Shown: one piece after another, positions 33,519 through 46,200 of the stretch | Layout of the letters: each line of letters starts with the position of its first letter | Numbering within the stretch: the first letter of the stretch is position 1 | Origin: Branchiostoma floridae | Lineage: Eukaryota; Chordata; Leptocardii; Amphioxiformes; Branchiostomatidae | DNA length: 64,000 bases | Reading direction: 5' to 3' | NCBI RefSeq assembly: GCF_000003815.2 | Contig: NC_049983.1 | Location: forward strand, 11,369,491-11,433,490 | Notes under the pieces: generated by a model | Seen by the model: the letters and a program-made list of their open reading frames with translations, nothing else | The model's database searches: none | Told to the model about the DNA's origin: nothing | Made by a program: the position numbers and the translations under genes

Positions 33519-36500
33519 TAAAACATATGCAGTAAAACATATACTAGTGTCATACAATTCTAGTGGCAATTCCAAGGTCAAAAATGAAGAATATATCTGT
33601 ACTCTGTGTATAGTCGAAGGGCCAAGCATCGAATATTCGGTTCTACTTCCGGGGTTTTCTAAAACGGCTCAGATCATATAGAACGCGTTATTCTCTGAAG
33701 ACACGACGCACGTCGGGGCACAGCTTGAGGCCGTTGCATGGATGTAAACAACTGTCTGTGGTGCAACAAAGAGACCTTAGACTTGTATAATGTTTATACT
33801 TTTTCATATCTACAGGATTTTTCCAGCACAACTATGTACACATTTTGCGCGTTACAAAATGACATCTGGCACTATGGCTTTTGAAACTTTAGCAATTTTT
33901 GTCCAGTCTACTTGTGCTTGTCTGTTTTAAAATTCACCTAGATCCGATTATCTAATGCCACAGTGTAATAGTCCATTTCATTGCCTTTACAATGATACCA
34001 AAGTTCCCTGGTTAATTTCAGGAGCAACGAGTTTACACCAGAAAACCTGCGACAACACGTTGGGCGACCTCGTTCCACGGTAGAACGTACGGGGCGCAGC
34101 GTCTTCAACAGAGTGAAGATTTTTATATGCCAGTACTATGCTAGTAACCAATAGCGTCGACAATAAATTATACATCAAATGAAAGCTAAGGTTTCCGTGA
34201 GCCAACACAGAAATTTCAAGAGGGATAGAGAACTCATCATGACTGTAACGCCGTTACAAAGATGACTGTCAAGTTCTACAGCTATACGATGAGATACTGC
34301 GCTCCGCGGTAGAATGCACGAGGAGCAGCGTACTTTATAACGGAGTGAAAATCTTCTATTTGGGTGCTGCGCTATCAACCAATCAAGTCGACAAAAAGCT
34401 ATACATCAAATGAAAGGAAAGGTTTCTAGAAATCATTACACACATTTTCAAGAATTTTCATGAACTCTACGTGCTTACAACACCGTGACAAATTTGACCG
34501 TCTAGTTCCGTGATTGTATGCAGAGCGACCGCGTTCCGAGTTAGAACACGCTAGGTGCCGCGTCTGTATAACGAGGTGACAATTTTCAGCGTTGTACCAT
34601 TCTGCAACAAACCATTTAAAGAGACATATAGATGTATATCAAGTGAAAGCTAAGTTTTTGGAGAATCATCATATCAACTTTAAGACGGATGGAGAATTTT
34701 AGGAGCTTACGATCCCGTGACAAAGATTAACATAAGTCCCGTGCTTTCTACTGGGCCGACGCGTTCCAATTGTGTTCGGAACGCGCGCGGCGTGGCGTCT
34801 TGATTTCAACAGAGTGGCCATTTTCTATTTGGGTGCTGCGCTATCAACCACTCCAGTCGACGATAAGCTATATATCAAATGAAAGGTAATGTCTCTGAAA
34901 ATCAGCACACCGATTTTCAAGAATTTTCATCAACGTTTTATGCTTGCTAAAAGCCAACAAACTTCCCGTAAAGTGTGCGATGTTCATGGAACGATTTTTC
35001 AAAGTGAAACTCAACAAACACCAATGATTTGACCATGATGAGACGCGCTGAATCCTGCGCTTTCAGCATGCCAAATTTCATGGACCTGTAGCTAACCAAC
35101 TTTATGCTATGAGTACTTAAGTAAAGGCTAGTTTCACGGGAGAGGCGCGTGGTGACGTTTTCGCTGTTTTGTAAAATAAGCGTGTTCTAGAGCATTGGCC
35201 CTTCGACTATTTATGCCTTTGTTGAACCTTCCTGGCCAATTAGATTCCATGATGAAGGCAAGTTATTTTTGTTCGCACGCTCGCACCATTTTGGGGGTTC
35301 CAGGAAGATATCATCCATATAATCACATTTAATAAGGTAACCTTACTGCCATTGAAGGCCATTGACCTTTTACTTGTACCCACCTTCTTTGCTATCCATA
35401 TAACATTCCTCTGACCAAGAAGCAGAAGCAATGCAGGGCCTTCCATAATTCACATTGCTATTGTACTATATAAGGATGTTTTTTGGTTGTTGATGTCCAG
35501 GGCTACACCTATCCTGACCATGTCGGGTTCTCCATGGGTACGGTCGATGATGCGAGCTACGTCGTCATGCAGACCCACTACGACAATCCCCAACGTCTGA
35601 ACGGTAGGTCACACATGGTATCAGTAAAGTCATCAAATGATTTGCAGTCATAGACTGATAGAGAGTGCAAGAATCCAGTGCAAATTGCTTCGTATTTTGC
35701 CCCAAACTTGTATGACATGGTGACTTCTTCTGTAGATGTTTACGACAATTCCGGATTAAGGTTCTACTACACGCCCGATGTGCGGCAGTACGACGCTGGG
35801 ATTTTGGAAGTTGGGATCCAGGTGAACCAAGACCACGCCATCCCGCCCCAGGCAGACACCTACGACAGCGCCGCCTACTGTTACAAGGAGTGCCTTGACC
35901 CGGTACGTCCTTGATACTTTATGTCCTGATTCTTTCCGTCAAACTTTGGTATATGTGTGTGTGTGCGCGCGAGCGTGTGTGTGTGTGTGTGTACGTAGTG
36001 CGTGTGTGTGTGTGTGCGTCCGTGTGTGTATGTGTATGCGTATGCGCGCGTGCGTGCGAGTTTGTGTATGTGTGTGTGAGGGTTGGGTGGGTTGGTGCTT
36101 GCCTGTGGTCTGCATCTCCATCTCTTGAAAGAATAGAACCTCCTTAGCCTGGAGTATATATATGGTTACAATAACAATAGCTGCCTGTGACTAAACAATC
36201 CCTCTGCCCCCCTCAGTTCCTACAGCAGTTGGGAGAACCCATCCACGTGTTCGCCTCCATGCTGCACGCTCACCAGGTGGGAGTCGGGGTCCGGACCAAG
36301 TTGGTGAGGAACGGAGTCATGGAGACTTACATCGGCCGTGACGACAACTACGACTTCAACCTGCAGGAAACCCGCTTCCTGTACCCGGAGGTCACCATCA
36401 AGGAGGTGAATATCTTTCCTGAGCAGCTGGTTGATCTTTAAAAAAGGAGCCATCATATATATGTGTGTTCTACACGAATGATTATGTTAATACACCGTTC

Positions 36501-38844
36501 GATTTGAGTATGTCGCCGCTATATTTACATCACCCTTGCCAAAGGTTCTTAGACTTGGTACCATCCGATTTCTACCGAGACTCCTTAATTTTGTTAGGTA
36601 GCGAGTGTAAGGAGCCCCTATAGAAATCGGAAGGTACCCAGGCTAAACGGTTCTCCGATACAACACTCAACATTATCATGTCTTATGTTCCTTCTTCTTT
36701 TCCAAACCTGTCATATTTCCATTTCCTTCAGGGAGACGAGCTCATCACGGAATGCAGCTATCGCACAACCGCCCAGAACATCTTTACTTTCGTAAGTTAA
36801 ATATGATGCTAACATCAAGAAATTTGCACCTTGTAAACACATTCTATTGTGCTGAGCTGAACTCGCGTCCTAAAATTCCTTGAAACTGATGAGTTCCAGG
36901 ACGCGGGTTCAGAGGTAATCATACATTCACTAAATTCTGTTACCATGCACAGTATCTCATTGGCTGCGTTCTAATTGGATCTGTGTTACCCTTGACTTTA
37001 CATACAAGTATGACTAAAAGACACAACAAAACATACAAAGCGTGAAAAGATCATTGTCTGTCAAATCGCTCGGCCACAGCGAGGACTTCAACGTGCTGCA
37101 GCTTTAGTGTCAATGAGATACCCGTGCGAGCAACACGACATGATATGGCGATGTAGCACTTTGGATATCCGTACGATTCTATATATTATCGATAAGGTCG
37201 TGCATTTTAGACCTGAACGGGTACATTTTCCTTACGAAGGGAGGAGAGGCCTCGTCGGAGGAGATGTGTCAGAACTACCTGCAGTACTACCCACGGTTCA
37301 AACTGGAGCACTGCGACAGTCTGCCCTACATCCTGCATGGTGTGGAATTCTTCGGCATTACCCAGCTCGATAAGTGAGTACATAGAGCAGTCATGATGTG
37401 CTTTTCTTGGGCTTTCAATGACCAGTTCAGGCCGCCTTTCTACTATGGCGATCGTCGAGCAAAGGTACAACGAGCAAAAGTTGGATTTGTGTAAGGCCAC
37501 ACTGACTTTCATGGATGACATCCGCGCGCGCATTGATTTTTGTCTGGTCTCAAAAAAAAAAAAAAAAAAAAAAACTGTGGCCACATGTCAGTCCATATCG
37601 TCAATCAGAATTTGATGCTTACTGAAGGACCTGCTCTCCATGGTAGGGGCACATGTTCAGGGCATGGGGTTTAAACAAGAATGGCAATTTAAACACAAAT
37701 GAAATTGCGACGCTATGTGATCCGGGGGTGTATCACACAAACATGTTCTTGCAGGCTGCATAGAAGGAAGATGATAAAGTTTATGTGGTCTTGTGTTCAT
37801 ATGGTGCAGATGATCTGTCTAAACTTGCTTCTAAAATTTGTGTCACACAGTCGAAATCACGTGGTAAAACCAGACAGCATGGCCGGTATGAACATCGGTA
37901 CCGTCATGAACCAGCACTCTTGGAGCTTGGAGGAAGCAGAGAGGTTCGAGCAGCACGTGCGCAGTGGGCCCAACGTGGTGAGGTGTAAGGGGAGTCGAGG
38001 GTTCAACAATCTGGTACGTATTCAGAACACAGTCCACTGCAATGACGTTGTCATCAGCTTGTATTGTGTTGTGTAGTGGTTTTGCGTTTTTTTCCTCAAT
38101 TAGCAACATGTGCATGAAGTGTTCCTTCGAATACTCGTACATTTTGTCGCCAAAAACCATAAAACATATCCGTATCCAAGCTATTTCTACCGTCTAACGT
38201 TAACGTTACCACGCGATTGTTTCGTGGTCAGGTTTGGCATCGTTAGTTCAGCACGGACAGCTTTTCTTTAGATATAAGAAGAACAATAACTATTACATGC
38301 AAAAATGAGCTTTGTCACATGCTAACTGCTTAAAGAACCATGAAACTACTGTTTATAATGAATGAATGAAGACCGTTACTGTACATATACACCCATGCAC
38401 TGGGTTAAGTAGTACAGATCGCAAACTCGCAATAAAATTGTAGATTGGCAGGTACATGAAATATTACCAATGTCAACCAACACAAGAATTATATTCTACT
38501 AATTGAGTTCAACTTCTTTAAGTAGTACATGACAAGGCATGCCTGAATATCAGAAATCCAAATACAGTACCAGTCGTTCATCATGTAGACGCAGTACATA
38601 GTTTTTGTTTGAGTAGACATCTTTAAAAAATGGTTGTAGAAGTTGCCTCATATACAAATGTTGATAATTAATGTTACTATGACTATCATCATTATCTCTA
38701 GGCTGGCATCAATGGACAGATCTGGGACCCTCTCCCCGAGCCGACTGTCCTGGTGTCCAACTCTACCGTGTCATGCTGAGGTTTTCGACATCCGCAAAAT
38801 CATGCAGAAACACGCTGAAGTTCACACAGCTATGCACGAATAAA
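22671..38844 (+). CDS. MOXD1: DBH-like copper monooxygenase (MOXD1 family), copy B, complete 654-aa gene
   Basis: Fifteen coding exons: 22671-22748, 23605-23725, 23969-24055, 24644-24846, 25402-25551, 32058-32243, 32518-32601, 33125-33286, 35501-35603, 35736-35902, 36217-36405, 36732-36791, 37240-37373, 37851-38013, 38702-38779. These sum to 1965 bp (654 aa plus stop), close to the 613 aa of human MOXD1. Order: signal peptide (1 to about 22), coiled coil (about 27-62), Gly/Thr/Ser linker (67-95), DOMON (about 100-235), then copper domains 1 and 2. Ligands: His317, His318, His383 (CuH) and His464, His466, Met539 (CuM). All are present, so ascorbate-dependent hydroxylase activity in the ER or secretory vesicles is predicted; the substrate is unknown. 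No C-terminal membrane segment. Intron 5 contains the antisense gene B. AATAAA is at 38839. Confidence 0.92.
23328..23445. mobile_element. Palindromic repeat in copy B intron 1
   Basis: Inverted arms caagtaactggatatgatttt and the complement of aaaatcatatcgagttgcttg, around gacgtttcaactagctagca. A relative lies at 52675-52825. Confidence 0.6.
23605..23725 (+). CDS. MOXD1: Copy B exon 2: coiled coil
   Basis: 121 bp, phase 0 to 1. Encodes [20 protein letters not shown] and onward, with Leu/Val/Ile at 3-4 spacing (L, L, V, I, L in [13 protein letters not shown]), followed by GGCTA containing one cysteine. Probably an oligomerisation segment. The acceptor follows an ATG microsatellite (23571-23589). 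Confidence 0.88.
23969..24055 (+). CDS. MOXD1: Copy B exon 3: Gly/Thr/Ser/Pro linker
   Basis: 87 bp, phase 1 to 1. Encodes [19 protein letters not shown] and PPSGGLASP. It differs from copy A by Gly for Val near the end. Confidence 0.88.
24148..24440 (-). mobile_element. tRNA-derived SINE in copy B intron 3
   Basis: On the minus strand the head has an A box TGGCGTAACTGG (24406-24417 region) and a B-box-like gagtttgatccca, then aaaggcactttacacgacc and an A-rich 3' end. Flanking acctttat duplications lie at 24140 and 24441. Copy A intron 3 (gtttcaaactttatgtgtg) is the empty site. Confidence 0.75.
24644..24846 (+). CDS. MOXD1: Copy B exon 4: DOMON first half
   Basis: 203 bp. The protein is identical in length and nearly identical in sequence to copy A exon 4 ([27 protein letters not shown]). 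Confidence 0.93.
25402..25551 (+). CDS. MOXD1: Copy B exon 5: DOMON second half
   Basis: 150 bp, encoding [12 protein letters not shown] onward to DDREIT. The donor is gtaaag, uninterrupted by the element seen in copy A. Confidence 0.93.
26183..26213. repeat. (TTCC)n microsatellite
   Basis: Tandem cttcc/ttcc units. Copy A has a shorter tract near 9570. Confidence 0.85.
26304..27669. mobile_element. 1.37 kb insertion in copy B intron 5
   Basis: Absent from copy A. Flanked by catttag and cattcag (7-bp near-duplication; copy A has one). Near the ends are inverted ACCTTTGCCA and TGGCAAAGGT. Internally, blocks with cctcattaattatgcaaatt recur at 26676, 26947 and 27192, and the 3' third shares gccgctagggggc and tgcagtac motifs with 20610-21430. 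Confidence 0.65.
27960..29335. repeat. Three tandem copies of a 254-bp segment, copy B intron 5
   Basis: The anchor ttcgca falls at 27991, 28245 and 28499, exactly 254 bp apart. Units share tggcaggtcctctgcactga, ggttttattatggatg and cttgcggtgttttggtccag. The third unit is interrupted by the foldback element 28540-29169. Not seen in copy A. Confidence 0.7.
28540..29169. mobile_element. Foldback element with about 200-bp inverted arms
   Basis: The left arm 28540-28738 and right arm 28968-29169 are near-perfect inverted repeats, starting caggggtgcctaagcatttg. Each arm is itself made of about 9 degenerate 20-22 bp units (gcacgaatcactatgcgaaa type). Flanks ATACG on both sides form a 5-bp target-site duplication; the uninterrupted sister unit at 28277 reads gcatacgtacgtt. 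Confidence 0.85.
30034..30255 (-). CDS. Nested gene B exon 3
   Basis: 222 bp including the stop. Encodes [20 protein letters not shown] onward to [12 protein letters not shown]. Confidence 0.85.
   Translation of the reverse strand, partial: SVDLTFHSSVVLDASPPTCQIPWNGTYVSPRPNTDPMMDSPLPGCFTMDSREGYHMTAYWFYLLDWSGAGDMH
30034..31481 (-). CDS. Nested antisense gene B: 168-aa secreted glycoprotein, family unknown
   Basis: Paralogue of the gene at 11218-12647, again antisense inside monooxygenase intron 5. Exons right to left: 31333-31481, 30748-30883, 30034-30255 (stop TAG at 30034-30036); lengths 149, 136 and 222 bp, identical to copy A. Begins [20 protein letters not shown]. All four cysteines and the sequons NDTW, NETE and NGTY are kept. 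Differences are scattered substitutions (for example EKVS for DKVR, TSRLIP for TDKLVP), with no frameshift or stop. A conserved TATA-like motif lies about 75 bp upstream. Function unknown; most likely a secreted protein with two disulfides. Confidence 0.85.
30748..30883 (-). CDS. Nested gene B exon 2
   Basis: 136 bp. Encodes [20 protein letters not shown], then [20 protein letters not shown] and GPNKM. Confidence 0.85.
31333..31481 (-). CDS. Nested gene B exon 1 (signal peptide)
   Basis: 149 bp, ATG context aacaagATGG, donor gtaagg. Confidence 0.85.
31553..31559 (-). promoter_or_regulatory. TATA box candidate of nested gene B
   Basis: TATAAAG on the minus strand, 72-78 bp upstream of the ATG. 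Confidence 0.45.
32058..32243 (+). CDS. MOXD1: Copy B exon 6
   Basis: 186 bp, [20 protein letters not shown] onward to TFDMTNPN. Donor gttagt. Reached across a 6.5 kb intron holding the antisense gene. Confidence 0.92.
32518..32601 (+). CDS. MOXD1: Copy B exon 7
   Basis: 84 bp, [20 protein letters not shown] then DKKHHLVK; start of copper domain 1. Confidence 0.9.
33125..33286 (+). CDS. MOXD1: Copy B exon 8: CuH His-His
   Basis: 162 bp, with [11 protein letters not shown] (His317, His318) and [18 protein letters not shown]. Confidence 0.93.
33474..33516. repeat. (AT)n microsatellite
   Basis: Pure TA run of about 40 bp in copy B intron 8. Confidence 0.9.
33613..35212. mobile_element. 1.6 kb TIR element with four 230-bp internal repeats, copy B intron 8
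   Basis: Ends TAGTCGAAGGGCCAA and its inverse TTGGCCCTTCGACTA, consistent with a TA target site. Internal units start near 34070, 34300, 34530 and 34760 (gcgttccacggtagaac-type anchor), each with tatacatcaaatgaaagc and gggtgctgcgctatcaacc or a variant. Absent from copy A. No transposase seen. Confidence 0.75.
35501..35603 (+). CDS. MOXD1: Copy B exon 9: third CuH His
   Basis: 103 bp, [15 protein letters not shown] (His383). Donor gtaggt, phase 1. Confidence 0.92.
35736..35902 (+). CDS. MOXD1: Copy B exon 10
   Basis: 167 bp, [20 protein letters not shown] onward to YCYKECLDP. Confidence 0.92.
35950..36085. repeat. (TG)n-rich microsatellite, copy B intron 10
   Basis: Equivalent of the tract at 15837-15962 in copy A. 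Confidence 0.85.
36217..36405 (+). CDS. MOXD1: Copy B exon 11: CuM His-x-His
   Basis: 189 bp, [19 protein letters not shown] (His464, His466). Confidence 0.93.
36732..36791 (+). CDS. MOXD1: Copy B exon 12
   Basis: 60 bp, [20 protein letters not shown]. Four residues differ from copy A, all in the last third. Confidence 0.88.
37240..37373 (+). CDS. MOXD1: Copy B exon 13: CuM Met
   Basis: 134 bp, [20 protein letters not shown] (Met539). The acceptor ends tacgaag. Confidence 0.9.
37851..38013 (+). CDS. MOXD1: Copy B exon 14
   Basis: 163 bp, [20 protein letters not shown] onward to GSRGFNNL. Two codons shorter than copy A. Confidence 0.9.
38702..38779 (+). CDS. MOXD1: Copy B exon 15: C-terminus
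   Basis: 78 bp including [23 protein letters not shown] then STVSC. One codon shorter than copy A. Confidence 0.9.
   Translation, partial: AGINGQIWDPLPEPTVLVSNSTVSC
38839..38844 (+). terminator. Poly(A) signal, copy B
   Basis: AATAAA 59 bp after the stop codon, in the same context (gcacgaataaagtactt) as copy A. Confidence 0.7.
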
Positions 38845-41219
38845 GTACTTACAATTTGTGGACATCCAATACTTTTTTCCGTTCTTTTAAAATCTGTGTA
38901 GGTTTGCGTTTCTTGCCAGGTATCCATGCGCGCTATATACTAGTACTCTGGCTACAAATCGCTTCTTGTGGATCGAATCAGAAAGGGATGCATTGATAAC
39001 TGGCTATTGTAGTTCTGGGGAAGAATCGAATATTTGACATGACCGAGAACATCATTAACCGGTTTTGTAGATGAAATAACCTCATTTTTTTTTACCAAGC
39101 TGTAAGATGGTCTTGTTCACAATGGTGAATAGAACTAAGCATGTGGCTACTTTTGCTATGATGATGGGCTCGCCTCCTCGGGTGCAGTTTGCAGTGGTTC
39201 CAACAGGTGGCGTTGTAGAACACGCAACGACACTTTTACAATGAAAAGCCAACACCTGATCGACTACAGTCCAAGATGAAGTAGCAAGGGAGGTAGGGAT
39301 GAAATAAAAGACGTGAAGAGAAACGAAAGGCTACAAACCGATGATGACCAAATCAACCACAGGATTCACAATTACAAGTGCACCTCACTTGATTTACTTG
39401 GATTTGGATTGTAACAATACAGTGTAAAATGTAACTGAATCATAGAGCGATTTATTGAATCCCGCAACGCACATAAAGTATAACAGAGTATGTTACAAAT
39501 ACATTCGAACCAAAAATGGCAATAGATACACTTCCACACAATCTAAAAATCAGCACAATAGATACTTGTTGATACAATAGATGAAATAGCTATATATAGG
39601 ATATGCTAACAGTCAGTCCATCCCGTAATAGTTGCATCATCTATTGCTATCCTATAGTACCATCTGGTATTTGCGGGAAATACTAAGTAATTCATTTCCC
39701 GTCATACTTCCGACCTAAGTTGGTGTCGGTGCGCACTGCTTAATGATCAAACGCTGGGGTTTATTTATGCCACAGCGTCAAACTGGTTCTTAGAAATCCA
39801 ATATATTCATCAGATTCAAGGTAACCAAATTAGAGTGGGTAGGCTTCATAACTTGTAAAAGCCGACCCGCGTCGACCGCCTGGTTCATACAGAAATGTCG
39901 TGCACTTAATTTTCGTCCACCGCTAAGTCAATAGATAGCGTGATACGCCCATAGTTGATGATAGGTGTCCTCGCGGTGTGACCTGAGGCAAATCAACACG
40001 CCACACGGAATGCCCTTGAGCCCAATCACGGCCAATTTAGACGATGTCAATGACAACAAGTATAGAGTAGCTAGAAGTTACAGCAATTTTGACACTGGAA
40101 TATAAATAGCCGATCAGGGAATAGATTTACACCCGTGTCCTGAAATCACCTCTGTTTCCAATGTTTTGGCAAGAGCCGGCAAATTTTGTTTGCATATCAA
40201 GAGAAGACATACATCAGCAAAGGGTTCAAAGAAAACTTCCAAAACAAGTTCGCGTGACAAAAAATGTATTGAAATCCAGAAGAGTGATATGATAATAATA
40301 GCAATAGTAGTGATAATGATATACAACAATGTTGCGTTTTGTATCGTCTTGGCAACATCATAAATCCTTTCTGTAAATGACGCATCTCGTACATGTACCA
40401 TTGAACATGATTTGTATTGTATCATTTTACTGTTATTAAGTAACAATCGTTTTCACGAGATAAGCCCACCCACAAGGGAGCTGTTTATCAAGCTACTATT
40501 AACACACGGTATTTTTAAGACATGGATTATAGTATGCCACTGTACCTGAATCAATTCAAGCTCATATTACCTCCTTGATCAATCTAGACACTAAAACAGG
40601 GTTATAATTTCTTCCGAATTAATATTGCCCAATTCATTCGCGGGTGTGATGTTCATTTACGAAGCTACGAAAATAACCGTAACAGGATGTACCGACAGAG
40701 AACATAACTTACCTCATTTATCTGAGGTTCTATATTTTGCATCCCCTAAGGATAGGGATGTGTTGCAATCTGATTTACTCAATGTACGTCATTTGGTTTG
40801 AAGTGGAAAGCTGGGTTGTTGATAATGATGCATTGGCTTATGCCATGCGACGTGACACGTGCTGTTTTGCGGAACCTGAAGTGAAACATGAGGCATTGAG
40901 ATGTAGGGTTGCTGTGTTGGCCTGACTGAGAGTGAATTCTGGGTACCCCATCAACCACAATAGCAATCTCTTATTACTAGCTATATAGTGCGTGCGGCCC
41001 AGAAGTCAGAAGGGTGCTATTGAACTAGTAATAGTGTACGTAGCACTAGAGGCTAGGATGGAGAGTGTATCCTCTCACGTCGAACATTTGCACCTGTACT
41101 AGTTGCATCCTCTATAACTAAGACGATGTTATCCGTGGTTCGCTCTTATTAGGGATATGGAACTTGACTTGCCCTGGTACATGAGCCAACCCTTCATCTC
41201 AGTCACGACCAGTGAAACT
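38845..41219. other. Intergenic region between copy B and the kinase gene
   Basis: Up to about 39710, and again at 40333-40397, it matches the 3' flank of copy A. 39710-40320 is unique to this side. From 40398 to 41219 I see no gene, repeat or RNA I can support. Confidence 0.6.
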
Positions 41220-41591
41220 TAAAGATGACTCATTTTGACTTTCCCGCGCCTTTAAGAGGGCAGGAGACCGATGGGCGTGGTCTATCATCACGTGACAGCG
41301 CGGCAGTGTGGAGACCGCTGTGTTGACTGGTGCTGCATGTTGTCGGTGCCGCCGAGCTGTTGTCTACTCTCCCCGGTCAGAAAGTCTACAACTCGCGTGG
41401 AGAAATGGTAGCGAAGGTCGCACACAGTCTGTTGATCATTGATTCCATGCGCTAGCCGCTCGCCGCGGTGTTTTTGAGTAAGAGATCCAGCTACGCCCTT
41501 AGCAAGCTCCTTACGTTGAAGGGGCCGAGCCGCGCACCAGTTGCCTTCGGTGGAAAGAGCAGTTTGACCCGAAGACCTCCCAACAGCAAAC
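41220..41591 (+). promoter_or_regulatory. Promoter and 5' UTR region of the CaMKI gene
   Basis: Relatively GC- and CpG-rich. Visible motifs: TGACTCA (AP-1-like) at 41226-41232, a GGGCGTGG box near 41273 and the palindrome TCACGTGA (E-box) at 41288-41295. No TATA box. The transcription start is not resolvable. Confidence 0.45.
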
Positions 41592-43270
<1,679 letters not shown>

Positions 43271-46200
43271 GTAAGTATTGTGTTTCTTTGATCCTTCTGT
43301 GGTAGGTCTAGGTGTGTGGCTGACCTTTGACCACTGTGTGGCCTTTGACCTCTATACACACCTGGTGATGAATGGTATCAAACATTGCATTGAAATCAGG
43401 TCACAGATATATTTTACATTACTGTGCAACTAGCCTACCCTACAGTTTTAGCATTTCTTTAATATATACAGACATTTGCAACAGCTGGTACTATCATTTC
43501 TATCATCATTGTGACTAGTGTTTTTCTAGCAGCTGGAAATGAAAACAAGCAATATGGTACCTAACAAGGCATAGCCAAAGTCCAGTCCCACAATTTACAG
43601 CCCAATTATTACCTATTTACCTGGGCACAATTGCAGTTTCATGAAGCGTGACACCACAGGTCAATTTGTAAATTAGAAAGTCCTGAGCTTTACAAAGTAG
43701 TCAGGTATGCAGTCACTGTGATAAGTGTTGATTACATGTGGGCCCCCACCTGTTCTTTATACATGGACAGTTGCGCCACATTTCAGATAATGTTAGTGCC
43801 CGCTAATTTATAGGGCGTTTGGATATAGCTGGGGCCAATAAAACACTAAATTTTATTGTTTTGTGTGCAATGAGCAAGAAGAACTAGGTTAGATGAATAA
43901 AGAAATATGAATAAATAAAAAAGACATATTCTATATTTAGTAGAGAAATTGTTTCTTGAAACTTCAATTACATAATTGTCCAAACATTTATCCCATGATT
44001 TATGGGCCATGAATGATCCTCGGCAAGCATCCGATAACTCTAGAACTTCTAATAGGCATTGATTACAAATGCTCACACATTAAAAGTTCATTCCTTACCG
44101 TGTGAATTTAGACACTTCAAATCAAAGCCCCATTTGTTACATTAGTATCACTCTAGATCAGACAGTCTAAGAATTTTGTTTGCCTCACTCTATCAAGCTT
44201 ACAGGTACTTACAGGTTAAGTAGAGATTTAGAATGGCCAGGCTGAGGTGATAGGGAGGTATCAATTTCCATTCCTACCTGGGGACCCCATCTGGCCATGA
44301 CCTGCCTCTGGTAATTTACCAGGTAATGCTATACCATTAGACTTGCTTGGGCAATCCTTATTACATAGGCCAGAGCCGAACTGTTAGTATTCTGGGAAAC
44401 CCGTTGCGCCGAAAGCTTTGTGCTATATACAGGACTCAGGCCACGGATCCTGAGTTGAAAGCATTTCGTGATTGATGCTGTTCTGTAGAGGTACTTGCTT
44501 TGCCCTTCTAGTTCACTTTGGAGATATGGATGCTGTTTCTGTTGTAGAAAACTGGATACTGTAAATGTTGAAAATTTTTGAGCAGTGTTTTTAAGTTTGC
44601 TGTACATTAAAATTGTTTCAGTGGCAAAGATATAATACAAGGGAATTATTAATTTTCATTATGCCAGGAAATGTAACTGCAGTATTTACAGTTAAACAGC
44701 GACAGGCAAATCTGAGTTCTAATCCATTGAAAGGTTTACTGTGAGACAACTGTGCATTATGGAGCTCTATCTAGGACATGAGTGACATTTACACAGTGCT
44801 TTAAGTTAAACCCCACAAACCCCAACACAATCCAATCAAACTTCTCCCGTGTATGTAAAGCAGACTGTTTGCCTTTGTAAGTATAGGTGTTCCACTTAGA
44901 TTAGGGAGGAATATCAGTTAGCATTACCAGACCTCCATCCCACTCCAAGCTAAAACAGAATTTCTTGACTGACTAATGCCAGAATAAGCCGAACTTGAGA
45001 AGAGTTAAGAAAGTATGCATTAGACAGTCAAGGATTATGCCTTACATTGTAAGAGTTGGTGTAAATGTTTTGTCTAGGTTTGTTAGAAGCCTTGGTAACT
45101 GTGTATATAACTATTGGATTTGATTTAGTATTGCTTAGAGGTCAAGGTGCTGCACTACACCCTCATAAGAAGGAGAGCATAATTTTTAAATCATTGGTTT
45201 CAGGTTGTAAATGCGTAACTGTAATTCGCACATATGTATGGAATGGGGTGTATGATTATTGCATCATTTGGCTCTTATAATTTTTATAGAATTGTACAAG
45301 TCATGGAGAGAAGCATTCTTTTTTTTGTACGTGAGAGTGCTTCAGAAAGTACTGATTTACCTGTATCAAACAGGTGAACTTTAATAGGCTCATGTTACAA
45401 AGTCACATGAATAGAAGACCACCCCTATAGGTACCTGTGATGTTTGTTAAGACACGCCCCTCTTGACTATCAATTTATCAATAATTTAATATTCAGCACT
45501 GGCTGTGCTATCTGATCAGTTCTAACATGACATTGTATGGAACAAATTTATTACTGTCTTGTGATCTAGACTTTTTTGGCAGGCTTCTTGATTAATTGAG
45601 CAGACAGCAACAATGTAGTAATTGAAATGCAGACATGAGCACTGGTTGATTTTCTGTTTGTTTGTTTGTTTATTTTGCACAAAAACAATACAAAAGTAAA
45701 TAAATGTGCCGGAGGAGGGAAGAAGCATGTTGCAGAACTGAATGTGAATGTCTATGTTTAAATTTCACATTTGAAAAAAGAAAAAAATTTAATTTTCCTG
45801 CAATTGAATAGTACATTATTAGGCATCACAAGAAAGGGGGCTAGTCGGTGTTTTACTTCCACATTGATAGCATTGTTACGTTCTAAAGACTTAAATCAGC
45901 CGAATTTTTTATTGAAGTTACAAGACTTTTAACCCAGGACACCACTAAGTGTTTGATGGTGACATGGGTGACTACTCACCAATCCAATGGCCTGTTGCCA
46001 AATGGATGTCTAGCATAGCAGTGACATACATGATTTAGTTGTAGATTTAAGGCAGGGTGATTTTAGTGGTAATGTTATGAACATTGGTGAAAAGAAGGAT
46101 ATCTTACATTGTAAACAGAGGACAGCTACCACTTTTCCTGCACCATTGGGTTATTGGAGGTCATTGACATACATGTAAAAGTTGGTCCATTGCCTATGTA

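Noticed and set aside
35895-36147. Open frames through the second TG tract
   Set aside because: Same microsatellite artefact, with no splice or codon support.
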